From Planctomycetales bacterium (GTDB lineage Bacteria; Planctomycetota; Phycisphaerae; SM23-33), in NCBI GenBank assembly GCA_030673005.1, contig DAOVFI010000034.1, forward strand, positions 1-13,507: 13,507 bases of DNA, in the 5' to 3' direction. This document shows positions 6,555-13,417 of the stretch, piece after piece. The notes beneath the pieces were generated by a model. It was not told the origin of the DNA. It saw only the letters and a list, made by a program, of their open reading frames with translations, and made no database searches. Made by a program: the position numbers and the translations under genes. Numbering within the stretch: position 1 is the stretch's first letter; every line of letters starts with the position of its first letter.

Positions 6555-8003
6555 ATGAAAAAACCAGTCTTGTTACTTCTGTTTGTGGTAGTCTCCGTCG
6601 TCGGATGCCAAGAAAACCAACTTCACACCGGAGCACCCAAAAAGTGGGATGGTCCGGTGGTAACAGTAACACCGAAAGAGACGGACGAACTGCTGGCGAA
6701 TCCCGGCATGGGCTGGCAGACCTCCGGGCGATTCGCCGACGAGGATAAGAACCTGGCGGGCCTGCCAAGCGAGTCGGCCTATTTCCGGTTCTACTGGTGT
6801 GATATCGAACCCGTTGAGGGACAGATCGACTTTGCGAGATTCGACGCTCTCTTGGCGCGTGCAAGGAAGGCAGGACAGAAATTCGCTTTTCGCGTCATGT
6901 GTGCCGGCACCGGCAAGGGGTACATCTTTGTCCCCAAATGGTTAAAGGACAAGGGCTGCAAAGGCATCGAATATCGAACCCGTCTCGACGGTGGAAAGAC
7001 ACCCCATTGGGTGCCGGACATGGCAGACCCAGTTTTCCAAAAGGCTCATTTTCGGCTGCTGAGGGAATTGGGCAAGCGCTATGATGGTCATCCGGACCTG
7101 GGACTGGTGGACATTGGCACAGTGGGATTCTGGGGTGAGTGGCACTATTACGGTGCGAAACCGCCGGTTGCCCTTCCGGCGCCAAAGACATACCGCGCCA
7201 TTATTGATGCGTATTGTAAGTACTTCCCCAAGACACATAAGGTGATGCTCATCGGCCACGCCGACGCCCTCAAATACGCCATTGGCAGGAAACGTTGCGG
7301 CTGGCGCGCTGACTGCCTTGGCTTTTGGTTCGCAATGGGCGAGTATTCGGGGACGATCGACGCGATAGGCGCTAAGGAAGCATGGAAGACCGCTCCGGTT
7401 GCGCTTGAATCCTGCTGGGATATGCGGCAATGGAAAAAGCAGAATAAGGACATCCGCGCCATCTTTGACGACGCCCTCAGGCTCTTTCACGTCAGTTATT
7501 TAAACAACAAGTCCAGACCGCTACCTGAGGGCGAGGACGTGCGACGCGAAGTCGAACGTTTTATCCGCAAGATGGGTTATCGCCTGGTGCTGAGGCGGCT
7601 CCAGCACAACAAGGCCGTGCCGGCAGGGTCGGCGCTGACGGTCGCCATGGTCTGGGAAAACGTCGGCGTCGCGCCGCCTTACGGAGATTACAGGCTTGCC
7701 TTCCGCCTCACCAATCTGGAAAGCAAAAAGGCGTTCATCATGGTAACTGATGCTTCAATCAAGGGCTGGCTGCCTGGAAAGATTGAAATCGGTTCCGGCG
7801 GGGCACTCGTATGGGGGGAGCGTAAGATCGAGCTAACCGGGGCGCTCAGGCTGTCCAGGGAGGTCAAGCCGGGCCGATATGAACTCGCTCTGGCTGTTGT
7901 TGAGCCGGAAACGGAGAATCCCGCCGTCCGTCTGGCCATAACCGGACGGGCAAAGGACGGATGGTATCGGCTCAGCACATTCGAAGTGGTAACAAACCCA
8001 TAA
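6555..8003 (+). CDS. Lipoprotein with a glycosidase-like fold, DUF4832 family
   Basis: 482 aa. A lipoprotein signal peptide ends in the lipobox VVGC, with Cys18 as the lipidation site, so it is membrane-anchored and outward-facing. Residues about 50-330 look like a TIM-barrel of the glycoside hydrolase type: LLANPGMGWQ, an ARKAGQKFAFRVM strand, VGFWGEWHYYG with Glu195, and ALESCWDM with Glu285. Such a pair could serve as acid/base and nucleophile, but this is inference. The C-terminal about 130 residues form a beta-sandwich like that of DUF4832 proteins (PAGSALTVAMVWENVGVAPPY). I assign the family from memory of the NPGMGW and WGEWH motifs. The substrate is unknown. AGGAG (6541-6545) lies 9 nt before the ATG, and the gene follows guaB by 24 nt, possibly on the same message. 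The surface location and sugar-enzyme look match the beta-helix genes nearby. Confidence 0.85.
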   Translation: MKKPVLLLLFVVVSVVGCQENQLHTGAPKKWDGPVVTVTPKETDELLANPGMGWQTSGRFADEDKNLAGLPSESAYFRFYWCDIEPVEGQIDFARFDALLARARKAGQKFAFRVMCAGTGKGYIFVPKWLKDKGCKGIEYRTRLDGGKTPHWVPDMADPVFQKAHFRLLRELGKRYDGHPDLGLVDIGTVGFWGEWHYYGAKPPVALPAPKTYRAIIDAYCKYFPKTHKVMLIGHADALKYAIGRKRCGWRADCLGFWFAMGEYSGTIDAIGAKEAWKTAPVALESCWDMRQWKKQNKDIRAIFDDALRLFHVSYLNNKSRPLPEGEDVRREVERFIRKMGYRLVLRRLQHNKAVPAGSALTVAMVWENVGVAPPYGDYRLAFRLTNLESKKAFIMVTDASIKGWLPGKIEIGSGGALVWGERKIELTGALRLSREVKPGRYELALAVVEPETENPAVRLAITGRAKDGWYRLSTFEVVTNP

Positions 8004-8033
8004 CCCTCGGAGTTGTCCGAAAGAAATACGCAA

Positions 8034-8062
8034 TTGACGAGTGCGGGTGAAAAAGATACGCT
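8034..8062 (+). promoter_or_regulatory. Possible promoter for the small lipoprotein gene
   Basis: TTGACG (8034-8039) and TACGCT (8057-8062) are separated by 17 nt, within the 93-nt gap between the two lipoprotein genes. The -10 is a poor match (3 of 6), so read-through from upstream is an equally good explanation. Confidence 0.3.
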
Positions 8063-8096
8063 CATGGTTAATGCACTACTTCGAGGAGACGGGACG

Positions 8097-8603
8097 ATGA
8101 AAAAACTGACTTTATTACTGGTTATAATGGTCGCGGGCGTTGCCGGGTGTCAGACCGAGCGTTTCCGTTCCCAGCCGTTGGGCGAGGTTGGTTACGCCGA
8201 GGCCTTCAGGTCCGGTAAGCGCGTTATGAGTCAATATTTTTCCATCGCCTCGGCCGACGCCGAGACGGGCAGGATCGTCAGCCGCCCCAAGGCCGTCGAG
8301 GCCGCCCGGGACCGACTGCTCGGTACAACTCCGGCACGTAAAATCGCTAATATGCGAATCCGCCAGAAAGGCGATTTGGTCTTCGTCGATATCCGCGTGG
8401 ACGTTCAACGCCGGGACGTCGTGGCGCTCCGGCAGATGCAGCCGATAACCGTCGATAGCGAACTGCCGCACCAGACACCCGCCGATGAGTCCGCCGCCGT
8501 CGGTTCCGAACAGAGCCGGGACTGGCAAACCACCGCGCGAGACCACCAACTCGAACACACCATCCTCGCCGACCTGCTCAAGGCTATCAAACAAAGCAAA
8601 TAG
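8097..8603 (+). CDS. Small lipoprotein of unknown function
   Basis: 168 aa; I do not recognise the family. The ATG at 8097 is chosen over an in-frame ATG at 8013 because GAGGAG (8083-8088) lies 8 nt upstream and the protein then begins with a lipoprotein signal peptide whose lipobox VAGC places the lipidated residue at Cys18, exactly as in the preceding gene. The mature part has a helical stretch (about 28-75), then an alternating strand-like segment IRQKGDLVFVDIRVDVQRRD (about 88-107), and a polar, charged tail rich in Gln, Glu and Lys. The small alpha/beta core could be a periplasmic adaptor, but nothing points to a role. The next gene begins 5 nt after the stop, which suggests translational coupling and a shared function with that membrane protein. 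Confidence 0.8.
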   Translation: MKKLTLLLVIMVAGVAGCQTERFRSQPLGEVGYAEAFRSGKRVMSQYFSIASADAETGRIVSRPKAVEAARDRLLGTTPARKIANMRIRQKGDLVFVDIRVDVQRRDVVALRQMQPITVDSELPHQTPADESAAVGSEQSRDWQTTARDHQLEHTILADLLKAIKQSK

Positions 8604-8608
8604 GCAAG

Positions 8609-9565
8609 ATGCCGGAACTGACCAGAAAGCCCATCGACGGCCGCGTCACCGGACCACGCCCACGTGGAAAAGGGGCATGGTTCATGCTGCTCTTCAGCCT
8701 GCCTTTCCTCGGCGCAGGAATCGGCATCATTGTCCTCGGGGCGTATAATCTTCAATCATTGAAAGACGAAGACGTTCCACCATCGGTTGTTATCGCATTT
8801 GGGGCAATGTTCGCAGCAGCGGGTTTGTTTCTGTCAATCAACGCCTTGGCGGGCATATTCCGTACCGGTCGGCAAAAGAGGCTTCTGACTGATCGCCCCG
8901 GGGAACCGTGGTTCGCCGACTATCCCTGGGATTCCCAGGGAACCAGGGATGCCAACCCCTCCGAAATCGGTAAAAGATTGCTTTTCCTACTCGGCTTTTG
9001 CGGAATTATAAGTGTGGTGCAATACATATTCATCAGAATGAGTTTTGGATTCGCCGGTTTTGGAACCTGGATTCTCCTGTTTGCTACTCCATTGTTCCTG
9101 ATATTTGATGTAGTTGCGATCTGTCTGATAGTCGGATGGGTCCGTAAGGTCGGTCAACATATCAGGTTTGGTCGGAGTTACCTGCGCTTCTTGCAATTTC
9201 CGTTTTTTCTCGGCGACCCGCTCGAAGTCGCCTTCGCCCTTCCGTCCGCACTCGGACGGTGCGAGCGGATAAAGTGCACGCTCCGATTCGTCGAGGAGGT
9301 GTCAGAAAGAGACGAAGATGACGTAGGTGGAATCTGTTTCTACCAGACCTATGCCGACACGCAAATGATCGACCTGGACCGTCCAATGGGAATGGGTGAG
9401 GAAATCCCCATTCGATTCGACCTGCCGGAGGGCGAATATCCAAACCGACTGAACGAATCGCTCCGGAAGCATTGGGAACTTGAGATTGCCGCATCCGAAA
9501 CGGACCTGAAGTTCGACGCGCGGTTCCTGCTGCCGGTGTATTCCCGGTCCGAAAAACAACCATAG
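8609..9565 (+). CDS. Four-helix membrane protein with C-terminal soluble domain, unknown function
   Basis: 318 aa. Four hydrophobic segments are clear at about residues 23-47, 60-86, 121-141 and 149-176, arranged as two hairpins separated by a polar loop (PWFADYPWD region). The remaining about 140 residues form a soluble, beta-rich domain with many acidic residues. The layout (two TM pairs, then a beta domain) recalls DUF3592-type proteins, but I cannot confirm this. There is no clear ribosome-binding site, and the start lies 5 nt after the stop of the lipoprotein gene, so it is likely translated by coupling. It ends facing the beta-helix genes; only a 35-nt gap with a REP-like hairpin separates the convergent stop codons. 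Confidence 0.8.
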   Translation: MPELTRKPIDGRVTGPRPRGKGAWFMLLFSLPFLGAGIGIIVLGAYNLQSLKDEDVPPSVVIAFGAMFAAAGLFLSINALAGIFRTGRQKRLLTDRPGEPWFADYPWDSQGTRDANPSEIGKRLLFLLGFCGIISVVQYIFIRMSFGFAGFGTWILLFATPLFLIFDVVAICLIVGWVRKVGQHIRFGRSYLRFLQFPFFLGDPLEVAFALPSALGRCERIKCTLRFVEEVSERDEDDVGGICFYQTYADTQMIDLDRPMGMGEEIPIRFDLPEGEYPNRLNESLRKHWELEIAASETDLKFDARFLLPVYSRSEKQP

Positions 9566-9566
9566 T

Positions 9567-9593
9567 CCGGGACTTCACTCCGTCCCGGCCTAC
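9567..9593. repeat. REP-like hairpin unit between convergent genes
   Basis: CCGGGAC (9567-9573) pairs with GTCCCGG (9582-9588) around an 8-nt loop. Positions 9573-9593 are identical over 21 nt to the first unit of the tandem repeat at 11552-11574. It lies 1 nt after the plus-strand stop and 7 nt after the minus-strand stop at 9601, so it may end transcripts from both sides, although no T-run follows. Confidence 0.75.
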
Positions 9594-9600
9594 CAAGCCT

Positions 9601-11469
9601 TTACTTCCTTCTGTGACGGTCGATGTGCCATTGGACATAATCGGTTCCGCAGTGCGGACAGACATCCTTTGCCTTGCCGGTGGCGTACTCCCCGGGTTTG
9701 GTCACTCTGATCGGCAGGTAATACTTCCCGCACTTGGGGCACTTAATCATGATATGGACGGTCCCTTTGGCGAGGCACCTGGGGCAGTCCACTCCCATTA
9801 ACCTGCCGGGCCGACCAGGCGCCTCCTTTAGAAACTGTCCTATCTCCTTACGCTCGATCACCCATTCCTGTCCGCATTTGCTGCACTTTACATGAGGCGA
9901 CACCGGCAGCGGGGATTTCGACGATTTCGCTTCGAACTCGAACGCGCCGATGTCCGGGGCCTTGCCGACAAACGGCAGCCCCGTTTTGACGCCCTTGTCG
10001 ATGCACGGGCTGGTCTTGCCGAGCCTGTAGGCAAAAGCCCGTTTGAAGTCCGGGATGAATTTCGGTACGAAAGGCGTCAGTTTAATGTCGCCTTTCGGTG
10101 TGGGCCGACCCGAACGATCCTTCTTACCTCCCGAACCCGGATTATAAGGGTTGTACCCCAGCGGTTTCAGAGGTCCGACAAACTTCGGATCGACCGAGAT
10201 GTCCGTCTTGCCCATGCCGTCCCATCGTGGAAACCAGCAGTTATGCTCGAAGACGCTATCGGAATATTTCGCGTTGCCGCGTACCTTGACGGGCAGGGTG
10301 TTTTTATAGAATAAATTGTTCCTGCATACGATGCGGGCATCCTTGCAGAACTCCAGGGCAGAGTGGCATCCGGCGATCGTGTTGTTGTAAATCTCGCAAT
10401 CGGCGTGAATTCTAATGGCCGGGTTATCTCGACTTGCGGCTGTGTCGATTATCACGTTGCCGTAAATCTTCACGTCCTTCGCCGATTTGTACACGCCGAT
10501 ACCGTTGCCGCCGTAACCGTTCGCCGCGTCGATAAAGTTGTTCCGCACGACAGCGCCCGTAACATTGGCGACTCGAATCGCGCTCTTGAGCCGATACTCG
10601 GGGTTGGGGCGGAAGGTATTCCCCTTGGCTGTGAGGTTATGGCTCCTGAGGATTCCCTGCTTCTCGCTGTCTTCGTTCTGCCCGAGATAAATGGCTGTGT
10701 AGTACGAACCTTCGAAGACGTTATTGGCTGCGACGCAATTGGACATAATCTTCTTGAACGACAGGCTCTGGTGATGATGCCCGTAGAAATAATTGTTCGT
10801 CGCTTTCACGTCGGTCGCGAAGTAGAGCATCATTCCGTAGTCCGATATTCCATAGCGGTGGGTCGGACTGGCCTCGCCGCTGGTGGCGTAGTCGAGGAAC
10901 TGGTTTTCGGTGAAGAGGTGGTGATGGCAGTCGGTCGGGCTTTTTATATTTCCGAATAACAGCAGGCCTCGAGACGTGTTGTTGACGAAGATGCACCTTT
11001 TCACGACGGTATAGGTCGATTCGTACTCGATACTGAGGCCGCATTCGAAGTTGACGAACTTCAGTCCATCGACGACGACGTGGCTTTTATTCTTCATAAC
11101 CAGCCCGTCGCTCTTTTTCTCACCTGTTCCGGTCAGCACCGCCGTTCCGGGCTTCTCGGCCTTAATCGTTATGGGAGCGTCTTTTTTCCCACTGGCCAGG
11201 AGTTCCGCCCGGTCGTCGCCGTAGTCGCCCGGCTTGACGATAAGCGTATCGCCCGCCTTCAGGACCGAAACGCCTTTTTTAAACGTCCGAAAGGCCGTCT
11301 TTTCCGTCTTTCCGTCCTTTGCGTCGTCGCCTTTGAGCGAGACATAATAAGCCTGTCCGCCGAAGCCTTGGCGAAGGCGGGTTTCCGCAAGTGAGGCCGA
11401 GCACATCAGCACGACCGCACCTACCAGAACGACTGTTCCCGAAAACCGCCTTTTATTTTTCTTCATCAT
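9601..11469 (-). CDS. Secreted right-handed parallel beta-helix protein with two C-terminal zinc ribbons
   Basis: 622 aa. Signal peptide at about residues 1-28 (ending SASLA), a DUF1565-like start (YYVSLKGDDAKDG ... AGDTLIVKPGDY), then many short repeats of the 'NNxFxG' and 'IYNNTIAG' kind that build a pectate-lyase-like beta-helix to about residue 410. A C-terminal cap ends in APDIGAFEF, a motif common at the end of choice-of-anchor-Q type proteins. After it come four CxxC pairs: C529/C532 with C562/C565, and C577/C580 with C604/C607, which look like two zinc ribbons and are missing in the paralog. Conserved HHHLFTENQF and HHQ-x-x-SFK patches could line a carbohydrate site; lyase activity is not shown. 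Residues 30-39 are a 10-codon insertion (see 11353-11382). AAGGA (11476-11480) is 6 nt before the first ATG; the second ATG at 11466 is also possible. Confidence 0.9.
   Translation of the reverse strand: MMKKNKRRFSGTVVLVGAVVLMCSASLAETRLRQGFGGQAYYVSLKGDDAKDGKTEKTAFRTFKKGVSVLKAGDTLIVKPGDYGDDRAELLASGKKDAPITIKAEKPGTAVLTGTGEKKSDGLVMKNKSHVVVDGLKFVNFECGLSIEYESTYTVVKRCIFVNNTSRGLLLFGNIKSPTDCHHHLFTENQFLDYATSGEASPTHRYGISDYGMMLYFATDVKATNNYFYGHHHQSLSFKKIMSNCVAANNVFEGSYYTAIYLGQNEDSEKQGILRSHNLTAKGNTFRPNPEYRLKSAIRVANVTGAVVRNNFIDAANGYGGNGIGVYKSAKDVKIYGNVIIDTAASRDNPAIRIHADCEIYNNTIAGCHSALEFCKDARIVCRNNLFYKNTLPVKVRGNAKYSDSVFEHNCWFPRWDGMGKTDISVDPKFVGPLKPLGYNPYNPGSGGKKDRSGRPTPKGDIKLTPFVPKFIPDFKRAFAYRLGKTSPCIDKGVKTGLPFVGKAPDIGAFEFEAKSSKSPLPVSPHVKCSKCGQEWVIERKEIGQFLKEAPGRPGRLMGVDCPRCLAKGTVHIMIKCPKCGKYYLPIRVTKPGEYATGKAKDVCPHCGTDYVQWHIDRHRRK
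11353..11382 (-). repeat. In-frame 30-nt palindrome-like insertion in a beta-helix gene
   Basis: Between codons AE (28-29) and AYYVSLKG of the beta-helix protein lie exactly ten extra codons, read TRLRQGFGGQ. The paralog at 11632-13161 has the same flanks joined directly (ALAE/AYYVSLKG). On the minus strand the insert contains GCCTT-CGCC-AAGGC as a hairpin within CCGCC ... GGCGG outer arms. It keeps the frame and falls at the start of the mature protein. I recall the peptide LRQGFGGQ from other uncultured-bacterium proteins, but could not check this. Confidence 0.75.
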
Positions 11470-11516
11470 AAATCATCCTTTGTTTCACATAGAACCACGC
11501 CTGCAATTTCACGAAT

Positions 11517-11535
11517 CCGCTGATCTGTTCAGCGG
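11517..11535. other. Short perfect stem-loop between beta-helix genes
   Basis: CCGCTGA (11517-11523) and TCAGCGG (11529-11535) form a 7-bp stem with a 5-nt loop, in the 162-nt gap between the two beta-helix genes. There is no T-run on either strand. It may slow or stabilise the minus-strand message. No promoter for the downstream gene was found, so the pair may be co-transcribed. Confidence 0.45.
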
Positions 11536-11540
11536 GGTTG

Positions 11541-11620
11541 CCGGGACTCCGCTTCACTCCGTCCCGGCCTACGGCTTCACTCCGTTCCGGCCTACGGCTT
11601 CACTCCGTCTCGGCCTACGG
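11541..11620. repeat. REP-like hairpin plus three 23-bp tandem repeats
   Basis: Three 23-bp units begin at 11552, 11575 and 11598, differing only in the GTCCCGG/GTTCCGG/GTCTCGG core. CCGGGAC at 11541-11547 pairs with GTCCCGG in the first unit (11561-11567), giving the same hairpin as at 9567. The block starts 12 nt downstream of the stop of the minus-strand gene at 11632. The period is not a multiple of three, and short plus-strand reading frames across it are accidental. Confidence 0.85.
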
Positions 11621-11631
11621 CTATGGAAGTC

Positions 11632-13161
11632 CTACTTTCGTGGCTTCTTGCCGAACTCGAATGCGCCGATATCCGGGGCATTGCCTACAAACGGCAGCCC
11701 CACCTTTACACCCTTACCGATGCACGGGCTGGTCTTACCGAGCCGGTAGGCAAAAGCCCGCTTGAAATTCGGGACGAACCTGGGATTCTGGTCGCCGGGC
11801 TTTAATTTCGCAAACGGCCCGATGAATTTCGGATCGGCAGAAATGTCGGCCTTGTCCATGCCTTTCCATCGCGGGAGCCAGTTATTGTGCTCATAGACGG
11901 TCTTCTTCGATTTTTCCGGCTTCCACTTCCACAGGCTCTTATCGACCAGCATGCGCGTCGTGTGCTCGGTCGTGTTCCATGTCTCCATCCGGGGTGCTGC
12001 GGCCACCTGCACCTTATTCCTGTAGAAGATGTTGTTTTTTACAACGGGATGCGCGCCCGGGACTATGCCTAATCCCCAGTCGCATCCGACTATAGTGTTG
12101 TTGTAGATTTCGCAATCGCCGGTCCGGACGAGAATTCCCGGCTTCTTCGCGTCGAGAATGACGTTGCCATAGACCTTCGTACCGGTCGAGCACGGTGCTA
12201 TATGGATGCCGCCGGCGGGAAAGTTGGTCTTTACGTTCTTGTTCCTGGTCTTGTCGTGCAGGTCAACGTCCGTACCCCGGATCGAATCGACAAAGTTGTT
12301 GCGGACTATCGCATTGGTGCAGTTTGCCACAACCACGGAATTCTTGGCCCGGTACTTCCCGGTCGGACGGAATACGTTGCCTTCGGCGATAAGGTTGCTA
12401 CATCTTTTACAGTAGAGACTTTTGCGATTATCGTCGTCATTCTGGCCAAGGTAAATGGCGGTGAAGAGGAAACCGTCAAAGACATTATTCGCCGCACGGC
12501 AATCGACCATTATCTCCTTGAACGAGCAGCATTGGTGATGGTCGCCGTAGAAATAATTATTAGTTACCTCCACCTTGCTGGAGAAGTACATGCACAGCCC
12601 GTAATCCTGCTTGTTTGCGTGGTCGATGAACTGATTTTCGGTAAAGAGATGATGGTGGCTGAGTTTGAACTCCTTCGGGTTGCCGTCGTTGAGTGTTATG
12701 CCGCTGGCGTTGTTATTGAGGAAAATACACTTGCGCACTGTAGTGTGGCTCGATCGCCTGATATTGATACCCTGGCTGTATCGGGTGATCGTTATCCCCT
12801 CGATGACTATATACGACTTATTGGTTATCCTGAAGGCCCGTCCGCCGCCGGCGCCGGTCATAACGACCTTTCCGGACCTGGCGGCCTTGATCGTGATTGG
12901 GGCGTCCTTTTTCCCGCTGACCGGAACGGTTACGCGCTCGTTCCCGTAATCGCCGGAGGCGATAATAAGCGTATCCCCCGCCTTCAGGACCGAAACGCCC
13001 TTCTTGATCGTCCGAAACGCCGCCTTTTCCGTCAAGCCCTTGTTGGCGTCGTTGCCCTTCAGCGAGACGTAATATGCCTCCGCCAGAGCCGCCGAGCAGG
13101 TCAGCATAACCGCGCCCGTCAAGGCTAACGCTACAAGAAATCGTCTCTTGTTTGTCTTCAT
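11632..13161 (-). CDS. Secreted right-handed parallel beta-helix protein
   Basis: 509 aa, a paralog of the protein at 9601-11469. It shares the signal peptide (MKTNKRRF ... ALAE), the AYYVSLKGNDAN start, SHHHLFTENQF, DHHQCCSFKEIM, TAIYLGQND and the cap FKRAFAYRLGKTSPCI ... APDIGAFEFGKK. It stops five residues after that cap and has no zinc ribbons and no 30-nt insert. Differences include an inserted loop around the lysine-rich KNKNVK segment and a Trp-rich segment near SLWKWKPEK. The family is built like secreted polysaccharide lyases or binding proteins, with the active site unproven. AAGGAG lies 7 nt before the ATG at 13161, and the leader GTGAAA-(A)AAAGGA is shared with the paralog, so the duplication included the ribosome-binding region. 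No promoter was identified. Confidence 0.9.
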   Translation of the reverse strand: MKTNKRRFLVALALTGAVMLTCSAALAEAYYVSLKGNDANKGLTEKAAFRTIKKGVSVLKAGDTLIIASGDYGNERVTVPVSGKKDAPITIKAARSGKVVMTGAGGGRAFRITNKSYIVIEGITITRYSQGINIRRSSHTTVRKCIFLNNNASGITLNDGNPKEFKLSHHHLFTENQFIDHANKQDYGLCMYFSSKVEVTNNYFYGDHHQCCSFKEIMVDCRAANNVFDGFLFTAIYLGQNDDDNRKSLYCKRCSNLIAEGNVFRPTGKYRAKNSVVVANCTNAIVRNNFVDSIRGTDVDLHDKTRNKNVKTNFPAGGIHIAPCSTGTKVYGNVILDAKKPGILVRTGDCEIYNNTIVGCDWGLGIVPGAHPVVKNNIFYRNKVQVAAAPRMETWNTTEHTTRMLVDKSLWKWKPEKSKKTVYEHNNWLPRWKGMDKADISADPKFIGPFAKLKPGDQNPRFVPNFKRAFAYRLGKTSPCIGKGVKVGLPFVGNAPDIGAFEFGKKPRK

Positions 13162-13185
13162 CGAGAATCTCCTTTTTCTTTCACT

Positions 13186-13202
13186 ACAGACTGTTGGTCT
13201 GT
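13186..13202. other. Small stem-loop in the leader of a beta-helix gene
   Basis: ACAGAC (13186-13191) and GTCTGT (13197-13202) form a 6-bp stem with a 5-nt loop about 25 nt upstream of the start codon at 13161. It may be a leader structure or an operator-like dyad; nothing decides between them. Confidence 0.35.
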
Positions 13203-13217
13203 AACACGTTAAATGAC

Positions 13218-13331
13218 GGGTGGCCGTGTTCGGCGCTCCTCACGGCCAAGCCTCACTGCCTGCCTGCCGGTCTTCGACCCTGAGGCTCAGACCCGAAGGG
13301 CAGGCAGGCGTTCGGCTTGACCGTGCCACCC
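13218..13331 (-). repeat. Palindromic element B, rearranged relative of element A in opposite orientation
   Basis: Read on the minus strand it starts with the same 16-bp arm as element A, then the same GAACGCCTGCCTGCC block and the GTGAGGCTTGGCCGTGA block in the same order. Two differences stand out. A 30-nt segment (13269-13298), itself a hairpin with CTTCG/CGAAG and CTGA/TCAG arms, separates the two halves of the inner palindrome. The far end is also shortened, so the closing arm is only GGCCACCC. It lies between two beta-helix genes and no target-site duplication is evident. Confidence 0.85.
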
Positions 13332-13417
13332 ATATTCTGCATTTTATACGTAACAGACTACTCGTCCCGATGAAACTCTCACGAGCATTACACACCAGGC
13401 GTCGTTTATCCGGCTTT

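Noticed and set aside
11480..11805. Short plus-strand frames across the 23-bp tandem repeats
   Set aside because: The repeat period is not a multiple of three and the frames run into the antisense of the beta-helix gene; no start signals are present.
12202..13128. 308-codon plus-strand frame opposite the second beta-helix gene (and a similar one at 10363-10959)
   Set aside because: The minus-strand frames carry signal peptides, ribosome-binding sites and paralog similarity; the plus-strand ones have none of these.
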